DNA of 54,383 nt from Clostridia bacterium (GCA_024403955.1 JAKSQX010000005.1:1-54383), one strand, 5' to 3'. Positions 1 through 8,175 are shown, counted from the stretch's first letter. Translations and numbers: made by a program. Notes: generated by a model from the sequence alone, not told the origin.

Positions 1-147
1 GAGCCTGTAGTTGAGACTAATGAAGAAAACAAGGCTTCAGAGGAAAAGAAACCTAAGAAAGAAAAGACACCAAAACCAAAGAAAGAAAAAGCACCTAAGA
101 GAAAGAAAGGTGAGCTTCAACCTGCGCAGCCAAGACAGGATTCGTGA
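1..147 (+). CDS. C-terminal end of a Lys/Pro/Glu-rich protein (5' end outside window)
   Basis: An open frame enters from the left edge and stops at TGA 145-147. It encodes about 48 residues dominated by Lys, Glu and Pro (repeats of the KKEK and PKPKK kind), ending ELQPAQPRQDS. No domain can be recognised. It overlaps the start of the STT3-like gene in another frame by about 38 bases. It may be the true tail of an upstream protein. It may instead be the N-terminal cytoplasmic extension of the STT3-like protein, separated by a frameshift: the membrane protein at 28110 has a similar Lys-rich tract directly before its membrane segment. Confidence 0.45.
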   Translation, partial: EPVVETNEENKASEEKKPKKEKTPKPKKEKAPKRKKGELQPAQPRQDS

Positions 148-1690
148 TGTCGTATTAGTAGTAATTCTAATTGCACTTGGAGTGCTTGTTAGAAGTACTT
201 TAAGCGCTTCATATCTTATTGATATGGATAGCTTCTATTACGCAAGAAAGACTGCAGAATATCTGCAAAATGGTCTGCCAAATAGTTTGTTTATGCTAAG
301 AACATCAGACCCACTGATGAGCTTGCCAACTGATGGAAGCGACCCGTTAGTTCTTAATGGGTTATCAGTACTTGGCGCTGTTGTTGGAAAACTATTTGGA
401 CTTTCCGCAAATACTGTTAATATGAGGCTCGGTACGTTTGTATCGAGCCTTTTGGCAATTCCTGCTTTTATATTTGTAAAGCGTAGGACAAACTCACTCG
501 GTGGCTTTGCCGCTGGTGGGCTTTTAGCTGTAGCTTTACCATTCGTAATTCATACATGTACAGGAGTATATGACACTGATATGGTGCTTGGAGTTCTGCC
601 AATGTGTTTCTTCGCATTTGGTATTGAAGGTATTCTAAGTGATTCCAGAAAAGGTGCTATAGTTAACAGCATTTTTGCTGCATCGTCCTGTGCGTTAATC
701 TCATGTTTTTGGACTATGTACTATGCATATTTTTATCTTTTCGTAATATGTGCATTGTTCCTAGCAATTAGGATGCGCAAGTGGTTGTCCCTTGCTTTAA
801 CGACAGTTCTTTCTATTTTATTTACTTTGCCAATCCACGGCCTTGAAACATTTTCTGACCTTTCGAGTATTTTTAAGGCTCTTTTTTCTTTGTCATCAAC
901 TACATCGGTTGAGAGCAAAGGTGTGTTTGCCTATGTGAGTGAGATGAGAGGATTACCACCACTTGAAACGGTATCTTACCTTGGTGGATTCTTTGTTTTG
1001 GCATTTGCGGTTTTCTCTATTGTTTATTTGATAATCAAAAAAGAGAGATCATTGTGGGTGATTATACCTTGGCTTGTTGTGGGAGTTGCACTCGGTACTA
1101 AGAGCGGTAGATTTTTGGAGATTGCTGTTATTCCACTTTCAGTTTTATGTGGTCTTGGCATTGGCAAGTTGAAAGACTGGAAGGTAGTGATTGCTTCTAT
1201 CATAGCTGTCGCCTTACTGGTTTATCCAGTTTTCAATGCTGTTGATACCTTGAAAAATATTGAACAACCTGTAAGTGAGGACTTGGTTTTTGGAACTGAG
1301 TACCTTGTATCTCATTCTCCTGATGATGCTGTCGTTGTCTCCTGGTGGGATCTGGGCTATTTCTATCAGTATATGGGTATTCGCTCTATTGTTGATGGCG
1401 GAATACCTGAAGTGGCCAAATATGAGGTCATAGCGGATATGCTGGCACAGAAGGATACACATTTGATCAAGACATATATTTCAAAGCTAGTTAAAGAAGA
1501 TGTTCCAGTTTATTTGGTAATTACGGACGATATGCTAGATAAAACTCAAGCAATGAGTTATTATGGTAACACTAAAATTAATTACGACTCAATTATTTAT
1601 ACTCTGTTTTATGGGGATGAAGATGTGGAGAATCTTGAATACATCTTCAGTAATGATTCGGTTTCAATTTGGCGAATATTACTCAAATAG
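110..1690 (+). CDS. STT3/PglB-family oligosaccharyltransferase-like membrane protein
   Basis: Predicted integral-membrane glycosyltransferase that would move a glycan from a polyprenyl-diphosphate carrier to protein on the outer face of the membrane. With the GTG at 110 (purine-rich AAGAAAG just upstream) it has 526 residues. Three family hallmarks are visible: an acidic motif after the first membrane segment (DMD, about 38-40, then SFYYAR), a second one (YDTD, about 154-157, closely like PglB) and the STT3 signature WWDLG at about 412-416 (WWDYG in most members). About a dozen hydrophobic segments lie between them, with a soluble C-terminal domain after the signature. The frame is open upstream to TTG at 11, so the start is uncertain. 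The next gene downstream is a tRNA. No pgl cluster is visible; a DPM1/GtrB-like transferase sits at 45.8 kb. Family call firm, substrate unknown. Confidence 0.8.
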   Translation: MSFNLRSQDRIRDVVLVVILIALGVLVRSTLSASYLIDMDSFYYARKTAEYLQNGLPNSLFMLRTSDPLMSLPTDGSDPLVLNGLSVLGAVVGKLFGLSANTVNMRLGTFVSSLLAIPAFIFVKRRTNSLGGFAAGGLLAVALPFVIHTCTGVYDTDMVLGVLPMCFFAFGIEGILSDSRKGAIVNSIFAASSCALISCFWTMYYAYFYLFVICALFLAIRMRKWLSLALTTVLSILFTLPIHGLETFSDLSSIFKALFSLSSTTSVESKGVFAYVSEMRGLPPLETVSYLGGFFVLAFAVFSIVYLIIKKERSLWVIIPWLVVGVALGTKSGRFLEIAVIPLSVLCGLGIGKLKDWKVVIASIIAVALLVYPVFNAVDTLKNIEQPVSEDLVFGTEYLVSHSPDDAVVVSWWDLGYFYQYMGIRSIVDGGIPEVAKYEVIADMLAQKDTHLIKTYISKLVKEDVPVYLVITDDMLDKTQAMSYYGNTKINYDSIIYTLFYGDEDVENLEYIFSNDSVSIWRILLK

Positions 1691-1786
1691 CAACTATAAG
1701 TATCGCGGAGCCCATATGCCATTTGAGCATAAGCTTGGATACATTAAATGCAATTATGTCAAATTAATAAATAGTAACAAATAGGT

Positions 1787-1815
1787 TTGACTTTTTGGAT
1801 GTATTTAGATATAAT
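1787..1815 (+). promoter_or_regulatory. sigma-A promoter for tRNA-Ser
   Basis: TTGACT (1787-1792), a 17-base spacer and TATAAT (1810-1815), about 45 bases before the tRNA. Both boxes are near consensus. Confidence 0.75.
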
Positions 1816-1859
1816 AATGCTCGCGTTTAAACTTAATATTTTAACGAGTTTGGCTTTAT

Positions 1860-1950
1860 GGAGAAGTACCCAAGAGGCCGAAGGGGCTCCCCTGCTAAGG
1901 GAGTAGGTGCAGTAATGTACGCGGGTGTTCAAATCACCTCTTCTCCGCCA
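1860..1950 (+). tRNA. tRNA-Ser (GCT anticodon)
   Basis: The acceptor stem GGAGAAG (1860-1866) pairs with CTTCTCC (1940-1946), followed by discriminator G and an encoded CCA (1948-1950). The anticodon stem CTCCC/GGGAG encloses loop CTGCTAA, giving anticodon GCT at 1894-1896, which reads AGC/AGT serine codons. A long variable arm and a TTCAAAT T-loop fit a class II serine tRNA. It has its own promoter and a terminator directly after the CCA. Confidence 0.95.
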
Positions 1951-1985
1951 AAAAAAGAGTAGTCATTTGACTACTCTTTTTTTTA
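1951..1985 (+). terminator. intrinsic terminator of tRNA-Ser, probably bidirectional
   Basis: Perfect hairpin GAGTAGTCA/TGACTACTC with a 2-base loop, followed by eight T on the plus strand and preceded by an A run. The A run lets it also serve the gene that ends at 2014 on the minus strand. Confidence 0.9.
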
Positions 1986-2013
1986 TCTATTTAATTTTGT
2001 GTTTAGTTGTAGT

Positions 2014-3489
2014 TTAGAATTCAAGTGTGTCGATTTTTTGGATGAGCTCTTTGAATCTGCTTAAGTAGTAGTCATGAGCTTCCTGTCTCCCAGGGGAGAG
2101 TTCGAGGCCCTGCTTGTATACTCGACGAAGGAGACGGGTGTAGCAGAGGAGAGCTGCCTTGTCATATACTTCTTGGATGCGTGCTTCATCATCTGTCTCT
2201 AAGTAGTCCTTTAAGAACTCGTGGTAGTAATCTTTTGAAATCTCATAAGAGAAGCCCATGAAGTTCTCGACGAAGGTTGGATCCAACTCACCGAAGCCAA
2301 CATATGACATGTAGATGCCAGCGAGTTCGGCGATTGGATGACATGTTGAGAGTGTATCCATATCGATGAGGAAAGGCTCGCTGCCCTGCATCATGATGTT
2401 GCCTGTGTGGAAGTCACCGTGAATCATAGTGCCGGTGTCAGGGAGATCAACAATAAGCCTTGTGATTTTGTCTGTGAGCTCTGGGTCATCATGAGCTATA
2501 CCACCAGAAATCCATTCCTGAATCTCATCCTTGAAGTTAGGAAGGTCAATACCTTCGCATGTGGTGCTGTGGATTGTGCGGGCGAGGTCGGCCATAATCT
2601 TCGCGTAGTATTTGGCTCTGCTTGTGTCCTTTGCGATGAGTGCGGAGATTGGGGACGAGTCGAGGAGCTCAAATACGGAGCCGTAGTGGTCGCCGACCTG
2701 AACAATACCAAAGGAGATGGCAGTTGGAATACCTGCGACAAAGGCAGAACGGGCGAGATATGTCTCACGCTCGATGTCTTTGAAGGTATTCTTCTCGTTG
2801 TATACCTTGAGAATGATTTCATCATTGTAGCGGTAAACTGTACCCTTGGCACCCTTGCCGATTATCTCACAGCCCTCAACGCTGTACTCTTTGAATTTCT
2901 TGTAGCGCTCTTTGTCTATTGTAAATGTACCAGGCCAGATGAAGTTGATGTGCTGGATAAATTCCTTGTATGCACCAGTTCTGTTGAGGTCAAGCTCAAG
3001 GGCCTCGGCAACCTCCTTGTAGTACCAGAGGTGCTTATCAGGGTCATGCTGATGGAAGAGTTGCCAAATGTCTTCGCCTTTCTCTGCATATCCACTTGCA
3101 AGTGAACGGATGTTAGCGAGTTTGTCGCCGAGCCAGAGCATCTTAACGCCCATGTCATCAGTATTTCGAAGAACAACAAGGGATTCCTCTTTGCGCATTT
3201 GCCAGGTATCTTCTTTTGGAAGACCATGGTATTTGTTCTCAGTCTCAGTCGCAACAAGACTTGCAACACGCTTGCCGAATTTTTCATTAATCTCGTCAAT
3301 AGTACCGTCAGTATCTTCAACTACATCATGAAGAATACCGGCAGTCATGACCTCAATGTCATCTGTCATTGTTGAGATTATTTGCGCAACTTCCATCGGA
3401 TGAAGAATATATGGGACCTTACGTCCTTTTCTATATACTCCTTGATGCTTTTCAGTTGCGTAGATGATTGCTCTTTCGAGAACGTTCAC
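2014..3489 (-). CDS. HD-domain (SpoT/Mesh1-like) protein fused to APH-like kinase domain
   Basis: Two-domain cytosolic protein of 491 residues. The N-terminal ~170 residues match the HD hydrolase of Rel/SpoT and Mesh1: H30, H54-D55, the E58-D59 pair that in the family cuts (p)ppGpp, and a later GDKLANIRSL motif that supplies the last metal-binding Asp. From about 190 to 430 there is an aminoglycoside/choline-kinase-like fold, with a glycine loop (GKGAKGTVYR), the ATP-binding Lys in LKVY, the catalytic loop HGDFHTGN and the metal-binding Asp in LIDMD. A (p)ppGpp- or nucleotide-hydrolysing activity tied to a small-molecule kinase is therefore plausible; substrates are unknown. The gene stands alone, convergent with the tRNA terminator. 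ATG 3489 follows a weak GGTAGTG-type ribosome site. Confidence 0.8.
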   Translation of the reverse strand: MNVLERAIIYATEKHQGVYRKGRKVPYILHPMEVAQIISTMTDDIEVMTAGILHDVVEDTDGTIDEINEKFGKRVASLVATETENKYHGLPKEDTWQMRKEESLVVLRNTDDMGVKMLWLGDKLANIRSLASGYAEKGEDIWQLFHQHDPDKHLWYYKEVAEALELDLNRTGAYKEFIQHINFIWPGTFTIDKERYKKFKEYSVEGCEIIGKGAKGTVYRYNDEIILKVYNEKNTFKDIERETYLARSAFVAGIPTAISFGIVQVGDHYGSVFELLDSSPISALIAKDTSRAKYYAKIMADLARTIHSTTCEGIDLPNFKDEIQEWISGGIAHDDPELTDKITRLIVDLPDTGTMIHGDFHTGNIMMQGSEPFLIDMDTLSTCHPIAELAGIYMSYVGFGELDPTFVENFMGFSYEISKDYYHEFLKDYLETDDEARIQEVYDKAALLCYTRLLRRVYKQGLELSPGRQEAHDYYLSRFKELIQKIDTLEF

Positions 3490-3643
3490 TTCATCACTAC
3501 CTATTTTAAAGTATGTATTAATTTTACTTTAAACTGCGTATTTTAACAAGAGCCCAAATAGGTTATAATATTTAAGTGATATTTAAGTTTATGTGTTTAT
3601 ATTTACGTTGTAGTTATTTTTTTGATGTTTGAAAGGTGTAAAC

Positions 3644-4321
3644 ATGCGTGTACTTATTGTTGAGGACGAGGTTCGTCTTGCAGAAGCTCTTGGAGAAATA
3701 ATGAAAGGTCAAAGATACACTGTCGATATCGTTAACGACGGTGAGGATGGTTATGACTATGCCATGAGTGATGTCTATGACGTTATTGTCATGGACGTAA
3801 TGCTGCCTAAGATGAACGGCTTTGATATCGTTCGCAAGATGCGCGAGGAAAAGAATCAAACACCTGTAATCATGCTCACAGCAAAAGATGACACAGCTGA
3901 CAAGATAAAAGGTCTCGACTGCGGTGCGGACGACTATCTGACAAAGCCGTTTGTACCTGGCGAACTCCTCGCACGTATCCGTGCCATATCTCGTCGCCAG
4001 GGCGAAGTGGTAATGGATGAGCTTTTGTTTGAAGACCTTGTTTTGAACCTTTCAAATTACACTGTGTCATGTGGAAAGAATAGCATCAATTTAGGCCCTA
4101 AGGAATTTGATATCCTTAAGATTTTGATGTCTAATCCTAATATCATAGTTTCTAAAGAGGACTTACTTGTTAAGGTATGGGGTGCTCTTTCAGATGCCGA
4201 GGATAACAATGTTGAGGTATATATCTCATTCCTTAGAAAGAAGCTTGCACATATTAAGTCCAAGACAGTTATCGCCACTGTTAGAAAAGTTGGATATCGT
4301 CTGGAGGTGGAAGCTTGCTAA
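3644..4321 (+). CDS. OmpR/PhoB-family response regulator
   Basis: DNA-binding response regulator of 225 residues. The receiver domain (1-118) has the acidic pocket VEDE, the phosphate-accepting Asp at 51 in VMDVMLP, the TAKDD region and the conserved Lys in TKPF. The C-terminal winged helix (about 130-225) has the LGPKEFDIL and VRKVGYRLE signatures of the OmpR class. The ATG at 3644 is chosen because GAAAGG (3631-3636) sits at good spacing; an in-frame TTG at 3629 lies too close to any ribosome site. Its last seven bases overlap the kinase gene, so the pair is translationally coupled. The signal and target genes cannot be read from the sequence. Confidence 0.95.
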   Translation: MRVLIVEDEVRLAEALGEIMKGQRYTVDIVNDGEDGYDYAMSDVYDVIVMDVMLPKMNGFDIVRKMREEKNQTPVIMLTAKDDTADKIKGLDCGADDYLTKPFVPGELLARIRAISRRQGEVVMDELLFEDLVLNLSNYTVSCGKNSINLGPKEFDILKILMSNPNIIVSKEDLLVKVWGALSDAEDNNVEVYISFLRKKLAHIKSKTVIATVRKVGYRLEVEAC

Positions 4322-5616
4322 AGAAACTTAGAAAGCAGTTTATCCTCTCAAGTCTTATTCCTATTTTTCTGGTAATTGTTTTTGCATTTTTTGCCCTTAC
4401 ACTTATAACTTACAGCTATGAGCGCTCCCAGACGGTTAGTGCTTTACGCGCAGTTCTTGAGGGAAATATTAATGTAGCATTTTTCCCAAGTGAGGAACTT
4501 GTAAAGAACTTGCCGAGTGGAGCAGGCCCAAGTAAAGAGTACAATGAGGAGCGTTTAAGTTCTGTGGAGTTAATTGCTCTTGTTGATAGTGATAGAAATG
4601 TTGCAATTTGGGAATCATCCGTATATTCGGATATTGATGAGTCTGATGCAAAAGAACTAATCTCAGAAGCCCTTGATGGAATCGATAAAACTAAAGGAAA
4701 AGAATTAGTAGGTCTGATTGCGGGTGAGAACCTTAGATATCTCGCAATTTCAACTGATAATGGTTATAAAATCGCTTTCTCAGATAGATCTTCTGAGATA
4801 GATACTATTTTGTTTATGTTGCGTGTATTTGCAATTGTAGGTGTGGCTATTATGGGTCTTTTGTTCCTCATTGCAGATTATATGGCACGTAAAGCGATTG
4901 AGCCTGTTGAAAAGTCTTGGAATGAACAGAACAGATTCGTCGCAGATGCATCTCATGAGCTCAAGACACCACTTACAGTTATCCTTGCCAACATGGATAT
5001 CATGCAGGCAAATAAAGATTCAACTGTCTGGGAACAGAACAAGTGGATTGAGAATACAAAGTCTGAGGCTACGCGCATGACTGACCTTGTTAATGACATG
5101 CTCTTCCTTGCTCGTTCAGATGCTCATGTTGATCAGTCATACAACTTCCAGGAGATTAATTTCTCTCATGTAGCAGAGGATTGTGTTTTGTCTTTTGAAT
5201 CTGTTGCTTTTGAGAAGGGTATTGACCTCTCATCAAACATTCCACTTGATTTGTTTGCAACAGCCGATGAGGCTCGTATCAAACAGGTAATGATGGTTCT
5301 CATCGACAATGCGATAAAATATGTAAGTGACAAAGGTAGTATATTTGTCACAGCGGAGGGTAACCAGAGACAGGTTAAGTTCTCTGTTTCAAATACAGGA
5401 GACCCTATTCCTAAGGAAAAACAGGCGCATCTCTTTGAGCGCTTTTATAGAGTAGATGATTCACGTGCACGTGAGAAGGGCGGATATGGCTTAGGCCTTG
5501 CCATAGCGCAGAATATCATGGAGGCACATGGAGGCACGATAGGACTAGAGTATTCAAATGAGAAAGGCACCTGCTTCGCTATCACTTTGCCTTTGAAACA
5601 AGCCAAAAAAAGATAA
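4315..5616 (+). CDS. sensor histidine kinase partner of the upstream regulator
   Basis: Membrane histidine kinase of 433 residues starting at TTG 4315, after GGAGGTGG inside the end of the regulator gene. Membrane segments at about 10-33 and 163-183 flank an extracytoplasmic sensor region of roughly 130 residues with no recognisable motif. The DHp helix carries His214 in DASHELKTPLT. The ATP-binding domain has an N box (DNAIKYV), a G1 box (NTGDPIP) and a G2 box (GYGLGLAIA). No clear HAMP domain separates TM2 from DHp, so the linker is short. A monocistronic small-protein gene follows with its own promoter. Confidence 0.95.
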   Translation: MLKKLRKQFILSSLIPIFLVIVFAFFALTLITYSYERSQTVSALRAVLEGNINVAFFPSEELVKNLPSGAGPSKEYNEERLSSVELIALVDSDRNVAIWESSVYSDIDESDAKELISEALDGIDKTKGKELVGLIAGENLRYLAISTDNGYKIAFSDRSSEIDTILFMLRVFAIVGVAIMGLLFLIADYMARKAIEPVEKSWNEQNRFVADASHELKTPLTVILANMDIMQANKDSTVWEQNKWIENTKSEATRMTDLVNDMLFLARSDAHVDQSYNFQEINFSHVAEDCVLSFESVAFEKGIDLSSNIPLDLFATADEARIKQVMMVLIDNAIKYVSDKGSIFVTAEGNQRQVKFSVSNTGDPIPKEKQAHLFERFYRVDDSRAREKGGYGLGLAIAQNIMEAHGGTIGLEYSNEKGTCFAITLPLKQAKKR

Positions 5617-5650
5617 ATGTGTATTATTGGGCATATATATTTTACTGTAC

Positions 5651-5680
5651 TTGATATTTGATGTTCATAGGTGATATAAT
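5651..5680 (+). promoter_or_regulatory. promoter of the 56-residue protein gene
   Basis: TTGATA (5651-5656), an 18-base spacer and TATAAT (5675-5680). It lies 35 bases upstream of the ATG, with GAAAGGAG as ribosome site in between. Confidence 0.7.
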
Positions 5681-5715
5681 TGTCCGGTGCAAAAGATCGA
5701 AAGGAGTAATATGTT

Positions 5716-5886
5716 ATGAAAGCTTTTTTTAAGGACATCCTCAATTCAGTTCTTAAGTCAATCAAAGACGGTTTCGTTCAGGGTGTAACAGAAGGCATTA
5801 AGGAAGGTATTAAGGAGAACGTTAAGGCTCCTACAAAGAAAGCAGTAAATGCTCTCTTCACACTTCCAAAGCAGATGCTTAGCTAA
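5716..5886 (+). CDS. 56-residue cationic amphipathic small protein, unknown function
   Basis: ATG 5716 to TAA 5884-5886, with a strong ribosome site (GAAAGGAG, about 5699-5706), its own promoter and its own terminator, so this short frame is very likely expressed. The product has ten Lys against five acidic residues, no Cys, no signal peptide and no full membrane helix. Hydrophobic residues recur every fourth position from Phe4 to Val36 (F4, I8, V12, I16, F20, V24, I28, I32, V36), and the centre is a short EGIKEGIKE repeat. This predicts a helix that lies on a membrane or packs on a partner. I recognise no family. A membrane-active peptide, a small structural protein or a target of the adjacent two-component system are all possible. 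Confidence 0.75.
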   Translation: MKAFFKDILNSVLKSIKDGFVQGVTEGIKEGIKENVKAPTKKAVNALFTLPKQMLS

Positions 5887-5894
5887 TCTTATAG

Positions 5895-5929
5895 AAAAGG
5901 CTGGAACTTCGTTGTTCCAGCTTTTTTAT
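5895..5929 (+). terminator. terminator after the small protein gene
   Basis: Stem AAGCTGGAAC-type hairpin (GGCTGGAAC pairing with GTTCCAGC), a 6-base loop around TTCG and a run of T. It lies just before the galactose mutarotase ribosome site AGGAGG. Confidence 0.85.
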
Positions 5930-5942
5930 TTAGGAGGAAATC

Positions 5943-6890
5943 ATGGAATTTATACTTGAGAATGATGACATGCGAGTTGTTATAGACTCGCACGGTGCAA
6001 CAATAAAAGAAATTATATTTGACGGAGATAATATGATTTGCCGTCCGCCTTACGCTGCGTCTGTAATAGGCCGTATCGCTGGTCGTATCTCTCATGGCAA
6101 ATTTACTCTCGACGGTGTCGAGTATAATTTGCCAAAGAATGAGAACGACAACCAGCTCCATGGAGGCCATGAGTTTGACCGTCAGGCGGACTGGGATGGT
6201 TCACAGTTTGGTGACACTATCGCTTTAAAATATCACAGCCCAGATGGCTCAAATGGATTCCCTGGGGACTTGGATGTTGGAGTTCTCTATTCTCTCTCTA
6301 AGGACAACGAACTTAGAATTAACTATGTTGCAACATCAAATAAGAATACAATTCTCAATATGACTAATCACGCATACTTTAATCTCAACGGAGAGAGTAG
6401 TGGGGAGGATGTTTCTAACCATATTCTTGAAGCGGATGTTTCAAAGTACGTTCCTCTAAATTCTGATCTCACACCTACTGGGGAGCTTATTGAAGTATCT
6501 GATGTGTTTGATTTGAGAGAGGGAAGATGTATCAAAGATGCCGTAGAATCAAGTAATTCTCAGTGCGTACTTGCGAAGAGTGGCTTCGATCATGCCTTTG
6601 TTTTTAACGATTGTAAAGACTTTAACCTTTACACTAATGATGTTGTACACTCAGCTTTTCTCTCTTGCCCTGATAAAAGACGCGTAGTTACAATGAAAAC
6701 TGACTATCCTTGCTTTGTATGCTATACAGGAAATCAGATGAAGGAGGGGCCTCATATGGGAGTTTGCCTTGAGGCACAGCTTTTACCTGATGCGATAAAT
6801 AAAAATGGCTTTGGAAGTATTGTGCTCGAGGCTGGAAAAATGTATAATCACTTCGTTAGTTACAAATTTGGATTCTTGAGAGGAGAATAA
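5943..6890 (+). CDS. galM: aldose 1-epimerase (galactose mutarotase)
   Basis: Interconverts alpha and beta anomers of galactose or other aldoses in the cytoplasm. The 315 residues are near the usual family length. Family motifs are GRIAGRI (substrate-binding Arg), LHGG (catalytic His), DGSNGFPGDL and TNHAYFNL (second His). A conserved acidic residue near the C-terminus (CLEAQLLPDA) fits the catalytic Glu. The start ATG follows TAGGAGG at ideal spacing. The lipase gene begins two bases after the stop, so the two are probably co-transcribed. No galK or galT is nearby, so the exact sugar is inferred only from the family. Confidence 0.93.
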   Translation: MEFILENDDMRVVIDSHGATIKEIIFDGDNMICRPPYAASVIGRIAGRISHGKFTLDGVEYNLPKNENDNQLHGGHEFDRQADWDGSQFGDTIALKYHSPDGSNGFPGDLDVGVLYSLSKDNELRINYVATSNKNTILNMTNHAYFNLNGESSGEDVSNHILEADVSKYVPLNSDLTPTGELIEVSDVFDLREGRCIKDAVESSNSQCVLAKSGFDHAFVFNDCKDFNLYTNDVVHSAFLSCPDKRRVVTMKTDYPCFVCYTGNQMKEGPHMGVCLEAQLLPDAINKNGFGSIVLEAGKMYNHFVSYKFGFLRGE

Positions 6891-6892
6891 TT

Positions 6893-8056
6893 ATGAGTTA
6901 TCCATATGTGTTCATCCACGGCATGCTTGGCTTTGGACAGGACGAAAAAGTTAATGACTTTATGCCTTATTGGGGCATGCTCGCTGGCGACCTTGCAGGA
7001 ATGATCCGTGCAAATGGTGGCGAAGCTTGCGCTCCAACAATCTCATCTCTCGGATCTGCTTGGGACCGTGCATGTGAAATCTATGCACAGCTTGTTGGCG
7101 GAACTGTAGACTACGGTGAAGTTCATTCAAAGAAGTATGGCCATGCACGCTTTGGTCGTACATATGACAAACCACTCGTTCCAGGTTGGAGCAGTGAGAA
7201 GAAGATTCACATCCTCGGCCATTCATTCGGTGGCGCAACAGTTCGTATGTTTGCAAGCCTTATGGCAAATGGTGCAAAGGAGGAAGTTAAAGCTTCAGGT
7301 AAAGACGTATCACCATTCTTTGAGGGTGGTAAGGGTGACTGGATTCAGTCTGTAACAACAGTTGCTGGTCCTCATGATGGCACAACAGTAATCGGTGCTA
7401 TTGGTCCTCTTCTCCCAATTCTTAAGGTTTTGACATTCTTCGGATTTGCTGGTGTTCTCGGTAACACACCTGGTAACAAGTTCTATGATATGTGCCTTGA
7501 TCAGTGGGGCATTACATCTAACCCTAAGGGTAAGTGCGATTTCAAGAAGATGCTCAATATCCCTGGAATTATGAAAGCAATGAACACAGATGATAACCTC
7601 TACTTTGATCTCTCACTCAAGGGTGCTCGTGAGATCAACAAGATTATCGGTCTTGATAAAGATGCTTACTACTTCTCAATTTCAACAAGCAACTCAATGG
7701 CTACTGTAAACGGTAATCAGAGAATGAAAGCATCTTCATTTGTACCATTCTGGCTCACAGGTAACCTCGTTGGTTCTTGTAAGCATGACAGAACAATTGA
7801 TGAGGATCTTGATCCATTGTGGCTTGAGTCTGATGGTTGCTCAAATACACTCTCAGCTCTTCATCCTTCAAATCAGCCATATGTTTATTACTATGATTCA
7901 AGAAACAACCTTGAACGCGGTATTTGGAATGTAATGCCTGTTTACCAGGGCGACCATATGGATGTTGTCGGTGGTTCTATCCGTGCAGTTGTTACTCCTT
8001 ACTATGTAATGAACTACTACAGAGAGTACTTCAAGATGCTCGATAGTCTTAAATAA
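6893..8056 (+). CDS. triacylglycerol lipase-like alpha/beta hydrolase (staphylococcal/Geobacillus lipase type)
   Basis: Alpha/beta hydrolase of 387 residues resembling bacterial lipase family I.5/I.6. It opens with VFIHGMLGFG (oxyanion-hole HG motif). The nucleophile elbow is GHSFGG with Ser111, the acid is probably Asp314 (SDGCSNTLSALHP) and the base is His355 (GDHMDVVG), giving the order and spacing of the staphylococcal lipases. Those enzymes are secreted, but this one has no signal peptide and begins directly at the first strand, so it should be cytoplasmic. GAGGAG precedes ATG 6893. It follows galM by two bases and precedes a tocopherol-cyclase-like gene. Natural ester substrate unknown. 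Confidence 0.85.
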   Translation: MSYPYVFIHGMLGFGQDEKVNDFMPYWGMLAGDLAGMIRANGGEACAPTISSLGSAWDRACEIYAQLVGGTVDYGEVHSKKYGHARFGRTYDKPLVPGWSSEKKIHILGHSFGGATVRMFASLMANGAKEEVKASGKDVSPFFEGGKGDWIQSVTTVAGPHDGTTVIGAIGPLLPILKVLTFFGFAGVLGNTPGNKFYDMCLDQWGITSNPKGKCDFKKMLNIPGIMKAMNTDDNLYFDLSLKGAREINKIIGLDKDAYYFSISTSNSMATVNGNQRMKASSFVPFWLTGNLVGSCKHDRTIDEDLDPLWLESDGCSNTLSALHPSNQPYVYYYDSRNNLERGIWNVMPVYQGDHMDVVGGSIRAVVTPYYVMNYYREYFKMLDSLK

Positions 8057-8080
8057 AATGAATAGACTGTGATTATTCAC

Positions 8081-8125
8081 AAAAAAGTCGTGTCCTTTTC
8101 TATTTGGACACGGCTTTTATTTTTG
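8081..8125 (+). terminator. terminator after the lipase gene
   Basis: Hairpin AAGTCGTGTCC / GGACACGGCTT with a 9-10 base T-rich loop and a T-rich tail. Confidence 0.8.
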
Positions 8126-8137
8126 TGCAATTTGTCT

Positions 8138-8175
8138 TATAATATAAAACGTCCTTAAAAATGAAATATTTTTAA
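8138..8175 (+). promoter_or_regulatory. -10 box and AT-rich dyad upstream of the tocopherol-cyclase-like gene
   Basis: TATAAT at 8138-8143 is followed by the perfect inverted repeat TTAAAAAT/ATTTTTAA (8155-8162 and 8168-8175, 5-base centre). The dyad falls at the expected start of the transcript, where a repressor would act. The -35 is weak. No known regulator is assigned. Confidence 0.4.

Noticed and set aside
2407..3105. 232-codon open frame on the plus strand inside the HD-APH gene
   Set aside because: Opposite-strand shadow; Cys/Val-rich with no motif or ribosome site, while the minus-strand frame has clear domain motifs.
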